Below, piece after piece: positions 15,334 through 22,608 of a DNA stretch of 37,355 nt. Numbering within the stretch: position 1 is the first letter of the stretch; each line of letters begins with the position of its first letter. Below the pieces are notes generated by a model. It made no database searches and had not been told where the DNA came from. It saw only the letters and a list, made by a program, of their open reading frames with translations. The position numbers were made by a program, and so were the translations under genes. The DNA lies in NCBI GenBank assembly GCA_041665065.1, contig JBAYJM010000012.1, forward strand, positions 1 through 37,355. The letters are read 5' to 3'. Origin of the DNA: JBAYJM01 sp041665065. GTDB lineage: Bacteria > Patescibacteriota > Patescibacteriia > 2-01-FULL-39-33.

Positions 15334-15453
15334 AACTCTTCTCCCCAGCACCGTAGGTGCCGTTGGCGATCGTTTTGTCTCCGGCAGACCGGACAAGAAG
15401 GCCTGAGCCTCCACGATCACTATCTTAGGTACACTTCACTGCACCATTGCAGT
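15334..15453 (-). ncRNA. structured 5' leader (candidate cis-regulatory RNA)
   Basis: The transcript expected to start at 15453 opens with a 6-pair hairpin (ACTGCA-ATGG-TGCAGT, 15453-15438). A 5-pair hairpin (TCCGG-TCTG-CCGGA, 15393-15380) and a 5-pair hairpin (GCACC-TAC-GGTGC, 15360-15348) follow, the last ending one base before the GGGGAG ribosome-binding site. It matches no riboswitch class I can recognise. It may stabilise the mRNA or gate translation. Confidence 0.45.
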
Positions 15454-15459
15454 AATCTA

Positions 15460-15488
15460 ATTATATCACATTTTAATAATTTTGTCAA
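15460..15488 (-). promoter_or_regulatory. consensus sigma-70-type promoter
   Basis: Minus strand: TTGACA (15488-15483), exactly 17 bases, TATAAT (15465-15460) with an extended TGA before it. Both hexamers are full consensus, the strongest promoter in the window. It drives the small GC-rich gene through a leader of about 120 bases. Confidence 0.85.
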
Positions 15489-15501
15489 ATTTAAACAAAA
15501 C

Positions 15502-15521
15502 AAAAAAAGACCGCCTTTGGC
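15502..15521 (-). terminator. possible weak terminator of the GT2 transcript
   Basis: On the minus strand GCCAAAGGC (a 3-pair stem), then GGTC and a run of seven T, about 20-38 bases after the glycosyltransferase stop. The stem is very short, so this is tentative. Confidence 0.3.
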
Positions 15522-15539
15522 CTAAATAAGAAATAATAT

Positions 15540-16478
15540 TTACTTCAAAATTTCCAAATCCCCTACTTTTCGCAGATGAAATTGAACTCTTATCCTTTTG
15601 GAGATTATGGGAGCTAAATGGGCTAAAATCCACAAATAGGATTTTATTTTTTGTTTAAATCCTTTTTGAGCGATTGAGCCGACAATAAATCCAAACTCGA
15701 GAAAGATAAACAATGGCAACAATAAAATAATTGTAATTATCCTATAATTTTGAAAAATCATCATTGCGCGATTATTTTCCTGATAAAACAATTGATCATC
15801 ATCATCCGCATAGGCCGGCTTATAATATGCTACCGCCAGAGGATCAATTATTATTTTATATCCCGCCAATCTTAGTCTCCAACCAAGCTCCATATCTTCA
15901 AAATAATTATGAAATCCATTGTCAAAAAAGCCTACCTTTTTTAGCGTTTCCATTTTATAAATACTTGCTTCCTTTGGCGCAAAATCCGATTCAAAAATAT
16001 TAGTATTTTTTAAACTATTGTGCTTTTTATGATATAAAAAACATCCTTGGCCGGCAAAATCAATTTTTCCGCCTAAAGCATAAATTAATTTATTTTCCGG
16101 AGACATTAGAATTTTCGAACTGGCAGCACCCACCTTTTTATTTTTCAATAATTGAACCATTCTATTGAGCCAATTTTTTTCCAGAATTGTTTCAGCCTTA
16201 ATTATCACAAGGAACTCAGAATCATTTTTTTCCGCCAAAAATAAAGCCTGATTGGCAAGAGTAGCCGACCCGAGCTTAGAATTATTACTAATAATTTTTA
16301 CCTCTGGATAACTTTCTTTTACATAACCGACAGAGCTGTCGAGAGAATTATTATCAACAACAATAACCTTAATTAAATTCTTGGGATAATTCTGATCGTA
16401 TACACCAACCAAAGAACCAGGCAGATTATGCCTGGAATTGCAAGACAAAATACAAATTGTCACCTTCCCTTTTGACAT
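15540..16478 (-). CDS. family 2 glycosyltransferase (rhamnosyltransferase-like)
   Basis: 312 aa. The GT-A fold opens with VTICILSCNSRHNL and has VIVVDNNSLDSS (38-49), an NxxxNxG-like NNSKLGSATLANQAL, and the acceptor-side signature NYFEDMELGWRLRLAGY. The position of the nucleotide-sugar metal motif, usually NPDT or DxD in this group, reads IKAETILE, so the metal Asp is replaced. A C-terminal hydrophobic helix (about 250-270) and basic tail suggest membrane association. It would add a sugar to lipid-linked glycan on the cytoplasmic face. It is 2 bases downstream of the SDR gene, in one transcript with it. Confidence 0.88.
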   Translation of the reverse strand: MSKGKVTICILSCNSRHNLPGSLVGVYDQNYPKNLIKVIVVDNNSLDSSVGYVKESYPEVKIISNNSKLGSATLANQALFLAEKNDSEFLVIIKAETILEKNWLNRMVQLLKNKKVGAASSKILMSPENKLIYALGGKIDFAGQGCFLYHKKHNSLKNTNIFESDFAPKEASIYKMETLKKVGFFDNGFHNYFEDMELGWRLRLAGYKIIIDPLAVAYYKPAYADDDDQLFYQENNRAMMIFQNYRIITIILLLPLFIFLEFGFIVGSIAQKGFKQKIKSYLWILAHLAPIISKRIRVQFHLRKVGDLEILK

Positions 16479-16480
16479 TT

Positions 16481-17509
16481 TTATTGTGCTGGCTTTTGCT
16501 GGAACATTTTAATTCCTCTTTGAGCTTCCAAATAATCTATTGTTTCTTTTATCCCCTGATCAAGCAATATTACGGGAAACCATCCGAGCTTTTCTTTGGC
16601 GGCGGAAATATCACCAATTAGCTGATCTGCAAAAATATCCTTTGGCGCCTCAAATCGAATTTTAGAAGTTGAACCGTATTCATCAACAATTTTTTTGGCG
16701 ACATCCGAGAATTTATTTTTCCAATCTGAAGATAAGTTAATGGGTCCTTTTTCTGTGCTCTCCATCAACTTTACAATGCCACGGATAAGATCTGAGACAT
16801 AAAAATAAGATCCAGTGCTTTTTTCAGTTCCATAAATAACAATGTCTTCATTACCAAGTGCTAATCTGATCATTTCAGGAATCATTCTGCCATCATCTAG
16901 TCTCATTCTTGATCCATAACAGTTAAAGATGCGAGCCAGTTTAACGTCTAGCCCGAATTTAGCAGCATATGCAAATACCATTGTTTCGGCAAATCTTTTA
17001 GACTCTGCAAAAATAGCTCTAGAAGAAAGTTGATTTACCACTCCGCAAAAATCTTCTTTAACCGGCTTTGAATTTGGCGCCTGTCCATAAACGGCGGGAG
17101 ATGAGGCAAAAAAGAACTTAGCCTTATATTTAACCGCAATATCTAAAGCATTTCTTAGGCCGACTGAATTGGCCAAGAGCGTTTCAATTGGATAGTTCTG
17201 ATAATCCGCCGGTGAAGACGGAGAAGCTAAATAATATACCTCCTGAACGCCCTGGAATTCAAATTTAAATTTTTTCAATTCAGGCAATTGCTCCAAGTTT
17301 AAGGGATTAGAAATATCAAAATTCAAAAATTCAAAATCAGGATGCTGAAGCAAATGAGCGACATTATCCTCACGGCCCGTAAGAAAATTATCAATACAGA
17401 TTACCTTATCAGACTTGACCAACTCATCGCACAAATGTGATCCAATAAACCCCGCTCCTCCGACAACTAAAATGTTTTTCTTATCAAAAATAGCTTTTTC
17501 TACTGGCAT
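16481..17509 (-). CDS. UDP-glucuronate decarboxylase-like SDR with altered catalytic residues
   Basis: 342 aa, extended SDR. It has the NAD motif GGAGFIGSHL (17-26), ICIDNFLTGREDNV (37-50), YLASPSSPADYQNYPIET (93-110), RIFNCYGSRM and YFYVSDLIRGI, most like UXS/dTDP-glucose dehydratase-type enzymes. The YxxxK pair reads F167-AES-K171, so the catalytic Tyr is Phe, and the usual STSEVYG reads SSPAVYG (136-142), losing the Glu. As written it may be catalytically impaired, bind NAD(H) without turnover, or use another base. Its promoter is at 17575-17603. Confidence 0.88.
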   Translation of the reverse strand: MPVEKAIFDKKNILVVGGAGFIGSHLCDELVKSDKVICIDNFLTGREDNVAHLLQHPDFEFLNFDISNPLNLEQLPELKKFKFEFQGVQEVYYLASPSSPADYQNYPIETLLANSVGLRNALDIAVKYKAKFFFASSPAVYGQAPNSKPVKEDFCGVVNQLSSRAIFAESKRFAETMVFAYAAKFGLDVKLARIFNCYGSRMRLDDGRMIPEMIRLALGNEDIVIYGTEKSTGSYFYVSDLIRGIVKLMESTEKGPINLSSDWKNKFSDVAKKIVDEYGSTSKIRFEAPKDIFADQLIGDISAAKEKLGWFPVILLDQGIKETIDYLEAQRGIKMFQQKPAQ

Positions 17510-17530
17510 ACGTTTTGTTTATTTATGATT

Positions 17531-17545
17531 CCCAGCCAAACTGGG
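17531..17545. repeat. small hairpin in leader of the SDR-GT2 transcript
   Basis: CCCAG-CCAAA-CTGGG, five perfect pairs, between the expected start site (about 17568) and the SDR ATG (17509). It could equally be the remains of a gtrA terminator; no T-run follows. Confidence 0.35.
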
Positions 17546-17574
17546 CTATTCTTCTTGCGCCTAATTTAATACTA

Positions 17575-17603
17575 ATTATATCAAATTACTGTGCTAACTT
17601 CAA
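17575..17603 (-). promoter_or_regulatory. promoter of the SDR-GT2 pair
   Basis: Minus strand TTGAAG (17603-17598), 17 bases, TATAAT (17580-17575) preceded by TGA (extended -10). The -35 lies inside the last codons of gtrA. The leader is about 59 bases. Confidence 0.65.
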
Positions 17604-18026
17604 TTTTTTAAAATTACCAAAAGTCCAAAATTTATTAATAAAAAAATTAACTAAGCCGATTATTATTGAGGCGACAATTTTAGCCATTAGATCATTAAGC
17701 TCAAATATGTCTACTAATGCGAATAAAACGCCCGCATTCATCAGAAGAATTAAAATATTAACTACAAAAAATTCAAAATATTGGGTTCTGAGCTTTTTTA
17801 CAACTTTTTGGTTTCTGAAGGTCCAACGCTTATTTAAATTAAAACTCCAAGTAACAACAATTATAAAAGAAATTGTTGCCGCTAATATATAATAAACATG
17901 AAAGAATCTGGTTAAAAAATAATATATAGCCATATCCAGGGCTATATTGGTAATGCCGACAATTCCAAACTTAATAACTTGTCTAAGCCAATTTAGTTGT
18001 TCTGACAAATATAAATCCTTTAACAT
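17586..18026 (-). CDS. GtrA-like four-helix membrane protein
   Basis: 146 aa with four membrane helices (about 17-37, 45-65, 88-108 and 115-135). Typical GtrA pieces: QVIKFGIVGITNIALDMAIY, WSFNLNKRWTFR and a repeat-like INKFWTFGNF at the end. Members are thought to flip polyprenyl-phosphate-linked sugars or help surface glycosylation. It is divergent from the WcaJ-type gene, at the left edge of the glycan locus. Confidence 0.88.
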   Translation of the reverse strand: MLKDLYLSEQLNWLRQVIKFGIVGITNIALDMAIYYFLTRFFHVYYILAATISFIIVVTWSFNLNKRWTFRNQKVVKKLRTQYFEFFVVNILILLMNAGVLFALVDIFELNDLMAKIVASIIIGLVNFFINKFWTFGNFKKLKLAQ

Positions 18027-18057
18027 TTTCCAAGATTACATTAATATCACTATATTT

Positions 18058-18085
18058 AGTATAAACTAAACTAAAATTTAGTCAA
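18058..18085 (-). promoter_or_regulatory. gtrA promoter
   Basis: Minus strand TTGACT (18085-18080), 16 bases, TATACT (18063-18058). The expected leader is about 25 bases. It lies back to back with the promoter of the phosphosugar transferase gene. Confidence 0.45.
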
Positions 18086-18097
18086 AGGGTCCATATG

Positions 18098-18126
18098 TTG
18101 AAAAAAAGGTCAAATTGTGCTAAATT
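18098..18126 (+). promoter_or_regulatory. promoter of the phosphosugar transferase-flippase pair
   Basis: TTGAAA (18098-18103), 17 bases, TAAATT (18121-18126) with TGC before it. The -10 ends six bases before the ATG at 18133, the same spacing as at the hydrogenase promoter, so the mRNA is probably leaderless from 18133. Confidence 0.55.
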
Positions 18127-18132
18127 ATGAAC

Positions 18133-19464
18133 ATGTCAAACTTAATAATAAAAACCCATAAAATACTTCTTCTTATTTTCGATTTGGCGTTATTTTATCT
18201 ATCATTAGCCTTAACGCTTATTTTGAGATACGGCCAGGAGTCTTTTTATGCCCAATGGGCAAAGCATTTTTGGCCTTTTACTTTGATTTTTATAATTTGG
18301 ATCATGGTGCTGTATGTCGACGGGTTATACGAGCTAAAATTCAAATTTCGTTTTGCTAAAATAGTAGGCTCACTTATTAAATTATTTATAGCCAACTTAT
18401 TTTTGGCAGTAATAATTTTTTACTTTTTGTCGCCACTTATTGGAGACATCAAACCTCAAAGGGTTTTAATAATTGAAATACTTCTAGCTCTTGCCTTCAT
18501 TTTAGTATGGAGGGGAATTTTCCCAATATTATTTAGGCAAAAACCCATTAAAGCATTAATTATCGGCAAAAGCAATTTAGCAACTGAACTTATTAATGAA
18601 ATAAAAGCCAAACCACACCTGGGCTATGAATTGATTTTTGAAAAAATAATGCCTGAAAATATCAAGGATTACTGCCTGGATAGAAAGATTTTTTTAATCA
18701 TTGTTAATGCCGATCTGCAAAAGAGCAATTACGTCTCACAAAAGCTTTATGAATGCATTTCACACCAAATTGATATCGTAAATATTAATAGATTTTATGA
18801 AAAAATCACCTTAAAGGTTCCAGTCGAAGATATCGAATATGGGTGGTTTCTGGATAATCTTTCCAGTAGGCCAAGAATCGCTTTTGACGTTCCCAAAAGA
18901 GCCATGGACATAATTCTTGCCGGAATAGGGGCGATAATTTCCTTAATTGTTTATCCGTTTGTCTATCTTGCACTTAAAATTGATGATGGCGGAGGCCTAT
19001 ACAGCGTTCAGGAACGGGTAGGCAAAAATAATAAGCCGATTAAACTGCTGAAATTCCGCACGATGAGCATTGCAAATGACGGAGCAAAATGGGGCGAGAC
19101 AAAAAATGTCGTAACCAGGGTTGGAAAATTTTTACGAAAATCGAGAATTGATGAGTTGCCTCAGCTTTGGAATGTGCTTAGAGGGGATCTTTCGCTAATA
19201 GGACCAAGGCCGGAATTCGCCGAACCGGTTGCTCTATATGCCAAAGATATTTCTTATTACAATATTAGACATGTTATCAAGCCTGGATTATCGGGCTGGG
19301 CACAAATAAAACAAGAGGGCGAGCCTCATCATGGCATAGACATAAATGAAACCAGGACAAAATTCTCTTACGATCTGTATTATATTAAAAACAGAAACTT
19401 TTTACTCGACATTAGCATAGCACTAAAAACAATCCGCACATTAATACTGCGCAAAGGAATTTAA
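18133..19464 (+). CDS. polyprenyl-phosphate sugar-1-phosphate transferase (WcaJ/WbaP type)
   Basis: 443 aa from the ATG at 18133. An ATG two codons earlier (18127) is open, but it abuts the -10 box and would lie before the expected transcript start. The N-terminal half has four to five membrane helices and a CoA-binding-like domain (LIIGKSNLATELI). The C-terminal bacterial sugar transferase domain contains KRAMDIILAGIGA, ERVGKNNKPIKLLKFRTM, LRKSRIDELPQLWNVL, GDLSLIGPRPE and KPGLSGWAQI. It starts glycan repeat-unit synthesis by moving phospho-sugar from a UDP-sugar to undecaprenyl phosphate. The flippase gene follows after one base. Confidence 0.92.
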   Translation: MSNLIIKTHKILLLIFDLALFYLSLALTLILRYGQESFYAQWAKHFWPFTLIFIIWIMVLYVDGLYELKFKFRFAKIVGSLIKLFIANLFLAVIIFYFLSPLIGDIKPQRVLIIEILLALAFILVWRGIFPILFRQKPIKALIIGKSNLATELINEIKAKPHLGYELIFEKIMPENIKDYCLDRKIFLIIVNADLQKSNYVSQKLYECISHQIDIVNINRFYEKITLKVPVEDIEYGWFLDNLSSRPRIAFDVPKRAMDIILAGIGAIISLIVYPFVYLALKIDDGGGLYSVQERVGKNNKPIKLLKFRTMSIANDGAKWGETKNVVTRVGKFLRKSRIDELPQLWNVLRGDLSLIGPRPEFAEPVALYAKDISYYNIRHVIKPGLSGWAQIKQEGEPHHGIDINETRTKFSYDLYYIKNRNFLLDISIALKTIRTLILRKGI

Positions 19465-19465
19465 A

Positions 19466-20740
19466 ATGCTAGATAATCCAAACAATAAAATCCATAAACT
19501 GCTTAGGTGGAGTGAGAAATGGACCAAGACGGACATGGTTTACTTTACTAAAGGCGGTTTTTGGCTTGTACTTTCACAAATATTTTCTTCCCTGATTGCT
19601 TTTTTGATTTCAGTTGCTTTTGCCAATTTAATATCCAAAGACTTATATGGGAATTTTAAATATGTAATTTCCCTTTCTGCAATAATAGGAGCCTTTTCTT
19701 TGAGTGGAATGAATTTGGCCATCACAAAAGCAGTTGCCCAAGGGAAAGATGGTTCATATAAACGCGCAATAATAGTCCAAGCTAAATGGTCGGTCCTGCA
19801 ATTTGTTGTCGCCCTGGCCTGCTTTGGATATTACTTTTATATTGGCAATCACACGATTGCCTATGCCATGCTTATTGTCGGCATTCTCTCGCCAGTTGTA
19901 AATACCTTTAACACCTGCATTGGATTTTTAAACGGCAAAAAGGACTTTAAAAACATTTATTTATACAATCTTTTATCGAGCCTGGTTGGCCTTATCTTCA
20001 TGACCCTCTCCATGGTTTTATTTAAAAATGTAATATTTTTAGTCTTTATTTATTTTGCCAGCAGTTCCATAAGCTATATTTTTTTACACTTCAAGACTAT
20101 TAGACATTACAAGCCAAATAGTGAAGAAGATCCCGGAGCCATGAAATATGGCAAGCATATGAGCATTATAAACGTTGCCTCCATAGTTGCCGGCAGCATA
20201 GACAAAATTATTGTATTTAATGTTTTGGGTCCGGCACAATTGGCCATATATTATTTTGCAGTAGCGGCTCCGGATCAATTCAGGGGCGTGGCTAAAATAA
20301 TATCATCACTGACTTTTCCAAAATTTTCGGCACACAAAGAAGGCAATCTTAAAAAGAAATTGGCCTTTAATACTCTGGGGCTAATCGTTATTTCAATAAT
20401 AGTGGTTATAATTTATATTTTATTGGCGCCTTTTTTATATAAAATATTCTTCCCAAAGTATCTCGACTCTGTTTTATATTCGCAGATTTTTTCTCTAGCA
20501 CTTATTGCTAATACTGCCGTAGCACCGCTTTTGAGCTATGTACAGGCTAAAGCTAAAATTATTAACATTTATCAATATAATATTTCTGTTTCAATAATAC
20601 AAATAGCCATTGTAGTAACAATGGCCTTCTTCTGGGGAATTATAGGAGTAATTTTTGCCAGAATTATTTATAGCGTAATTAATTTATTGATTCTCTTTAC
20701 GTTTTCCAGAACAATCAAAGTCACTTCTTTGCCACAATAA
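19466..20740 (+). CDS. wzx: Wzx-type polysaccharide flippase (MATE/MVF superfamily)
   Basis: 424 aa, almost entirely membrane helices (about 12), with the typical opening FTKGGFWLVLSQIFSSLIAF and ISKDLYGNFKYVISL. Wzx moves lipid-linked oligosaccharide repeat units across the membrane. It is co-transcribed with the initiating transferase. The last 20 bases overlap the tail of the convergent methyltransferase gene. Confidence 0.88.
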   Translation: MLDNPNNKIHKLLRWSEKWTKTDMVYFTKGGFWLVLSQIFSSLIAFLISVAFANLISKDLYGNFKYVISLSAIIGAFSLSGMNLAITKAVAQGKDGSYKRAIIVQAKWSVLQFVVALACFGYYFYIGNHTIAYAMLIVGILSPVVNTFNTCIGFLNGKKDFKNIYLYNLLSSLVGLIFMTLSMVLFKNVIFLVFIYFASSSISYIFLHFKTIRHYKPNSEEDPGAMKYGKHMSIINVASIVAGSIDKIIVFNVLGPAQLAIYYFAVAAPDQFRGVAKIISSLTFPKFSAHKEGNLKKKLAFNTLGLIVISIIVVIIYILLAPFLYKIFFPKYLDSVLYSQIFSLALIANTAVAPLLSYVQAKAKIINIYQYNISVSIIQIAIVVTMAFFWGIIGVIFARIIYSVINLLILFTFSRTIKVTSLPQ

Positions 20741-21341
20741 AATAACCGATGGGAAACCTTTCCCTTATTTTTTTATATCGATTTGTTTTTAAAAGCAACA
20801 AATCAACGGAAATAAATATTTTTTTAATCGCTTCTCGTAAAAATACAGGCTTAATGCCCGCTCCTACGAGCTGAAAAACAGCCGAAAATAATCCGTAACC
20901 CAACTCTTCTATTTTAATATCTCTAAATCCGGCATCCCTTAAAAACCGAGTGATGCACGATTTGGTGTATCTGAAATAGTCATCCGGCGATCCGTGGATC
21001 TGAAAAATAAACGGGGTTGACCCAACAAAAAACCCTCCATCTTTTAAGACCCGAAACGATTCAGAAATTATATTTTTAAAATTATAAGTATGCTCTAAGA
21101 CATTTAGACAGATAATATTATCAAAATCTTTGTCTGACAAAGGAAATTTATCTTCAGCATCAAAAACCACATCGCAATCAAATTTTGCATCAATGTTGGC
21201 AGTTATTATTTCGGTTTGGCCCCTCATTAATTCATGGTAGCCGGCTTTTTTATTTCCTCCCAAGTCAAGAACCTTGCCCGAAAAATCAAACTTAGCTATA
21301 CGCCTATACTCCTCATCTCTAATTATTGTATATTTTGACAT
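20721..21341 (-). CDS. class I SAM-dependent methyltransferase
   Basis: 206 aa. Motif I VLDLGGNKKAG (25-35), an acidic motif II region, NIICLNVLEHTYNF as motif IV and LKDGGFFVGSTPF as motif VI. A TPF/NPF-like start to the substrate side and the HGSPDDYFRYT string are frequent in sugar or lipid methyltransferases of glycan loci. It is last in a run of three methyltransferase genes with 4-5 base gaps, suggesting that the glycan carries several methyl groups. Confidence 0.85.
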   Translation of the reverse strand: MSKYTIIRDEEYRRIAKFDFSGKVLDLGGNKKAGYHELMRGQTEIITANIDAKFDCDVVFDAEDKFPLSDKDFDNIICLNVLEHTYNFKNIISESFRVLKDGGFFVGSTPFIFQIHGSPDDYFRYTKSCITRFLRDAGFRDIKIEELGYGLFSAVFQLVGAGIKPVFLREAIKKIFISVDLLLLKTNRYKKIRERFPIGYFIVAKK

Positions 21342-21345
21342 GCTG

Positions 21346-21957
21346 TTAATTATTTTTTTTAATAATCATAATGTATTGCCCGCGGAACCAAGGAAAAGCG
21401 TATGAAAGAATGGTCGAAATTAAAAATGGCACCCTACCGCTAAACCGCCCATAGTAATAAATGTCTTCCATTGCAAATCCCCTAACCGATTCAAAGGCCT
21501 CGAGGCTAAATTCTTTGAATAATTTTTTAACGGCTGTGGGCGTATAGGGCTTGATGTGGCCAAAAGTATTCCAGACAGTGTATTCAGTTGGCGTTATTAA
21601 AATAACTTTTCCTCCGGATTTAAGTATGCGGTAGATTTCGTTAAACATCTTTTGTCCTTCCACTGGGGTTAAGTGTTCAATCACGTGGCGACAATTAATA
21701 ACTTCAAACTCCTCCTCGCCAAATGGCAACTGCGTTGCACTTCCCAGCACGGCATTTAAGCCATCTTTTTTTAAATTCTCTACAACACGGCTATTTAAAT
21801 CAATGCCCGAAATTTTTGCAGGATTTTTTTTAAGCAACTCGCCTTGTCCGCAGCCGATATCTAAGACTTTTTTGTCTTTCAAATACTCCTCATAAAATGG
21901 ATCCAGTCCCCTGGCTCTAATTACGAACATTCTAAAAAGTTTTTGTAATCTTGGCAT
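21346..21957 (-). CDS. class I SAM-dependent methyltransferase
   Basis: 203 aa. Motif I VLDIGCGQGELL (31-42), SGIDLNS, INCRHVIEHLTP and LKSGGKVILITPTEYTVWN. The last segment and GHIKPYTP resemble ubiquinone/sugar methyltransferase-like proteins in polysaccharide clusters. The target sugar is unknown. It is the second of three adjacent methyltransferase genes. Confidence 0.85.
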   Translation of the reverse strand: MPRLQKLFRMFVIRARGLDPFYEEYLKDKKVLDIGCGQGELLKKNPAKISGIDLNSRVVENLKKDGLNAVLGSATQLPFGEEEFEVINCRHVIEHLTPVEGQKMFNEIYRILKSGGKVILITPTEYTVWNTFGHIKPYTPTAVKKLFKEFSLEAFESVRGFAMEDIYYYGRFSGRVPFLISTILSYAFPWFRGQYIMIIKKNN

Positions 21958-21962
21958 AAGAT

Positions 21963-22604
21963 TTATTTATTTTTACAAATAAACATTAAAATAAAAGCAA
22001 CTAGACTTGGAAATGCTTTTGATAAGCGAGCATACTTGCCCAATCCCGTTATATCCACCGACCCAAAATTTTTCTTTAATACCTCTCTTAAATCATTAAG
22101 GCCAAACTGGTTTATGTGAGTAGGGTCGGCTAACGGCGTGAATCTTTTTTGTCCCAGTAAATATCTTATTCTATTTTTAAAACTAAAAGCATTAGGGACT
22201 GTGCCTATAAAAATTCCTTCCGGCTTTAAAAGTTTTTTGATTTTTTCTACCACTCTATCAGGATAATATAAATGCTCCAAAACTTCTCCAGCCACTACCG
22301 CATCGAATCGTTTTTCTCCCAGCTCCTGCCAGTCGCCATTTAAATCCATAAAAACCGTTTCGATGCCTAGTTTATTTTTCGCTGCTTCCAAAGAATTCAA
22401 ATCAATATCAGCTCCGGTCACCCTATTATTTTTGACAAAAAATGAAGTAAGCGTTCCATCGCGGCACCCAATGTCTAAAACATCTTTACCCTCTCCAATA
22501 TAGTCACTTATTAATTTACCGCGAATCTCTTTCATTATCGAAAATCCGGACTTATTTAAATCCTTATGATGGTTCTCATAAATATCTTTTAACGCATTGG
22601 CCAT
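21963..22604 (-). CDS. class I SAM-dependent methyltransferase
   Basis: 213 aa. Motif I VLDIGCRDGTLTSFF (40-54), TGADIDLNSLEAAK, VVAGEVLEHLYYPD and LKPEGIFIGTVPNAFSFKNR. It belongs to the Methyltransf_11/23 type. It lies 4 bases after the carbamoyltransferase gene, so decoration enzymes are grouped: one carbamoyl- and three methyl-transferases in a row. Confidence 0.85.
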   Translation of the reverse strand: MANALKDIYENHHKDLNKSGFSIMKEIRGKLISDYIGEGKDVLDIGCRDGTLTSFFVKNNRVTGADIDLNSLEAAKNKLGIETVFMDLNGDWQELGEKRFDAVVAGEVLEHLYYPDRVVEKIKKLLKPEGIFIGTVPNAFSFKNRIRYLLGQKRFTPLADPTHINQFGLNDLREVLKKNFGSVDITGLGKYARLSKAFPSLVAFILMFICKNK

Positions 22605-22608
22605 ATTT

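Noticed and set aside
15034..15453. GC-rich segment as tmRNA or RNase P RNA
   Set aside because: Structured RNAs are GC-rich in AT-rich genomes, so I looked for tmRNA ends and RNase P conserved cores and saw neither; the minus frame reads as a plausible membrane protein with a good ribosome-binding site.
15190..15525. 111-codon plus-strand ORF over the GC-rich segment
   Set aside because: It runs antisense through the strong minus-strand promoter and leader; its product shows no domain or membrane pattern, whereas the minus frame has a ribosome-binding site, a helix and an ordinary stop.
17515..17892. 125-codon plus-strand ORF
   Set aside because: It is antisense to gtrA; its Leu/Ile/Lys-rich product is the expected shadow of membrane-helix codons.
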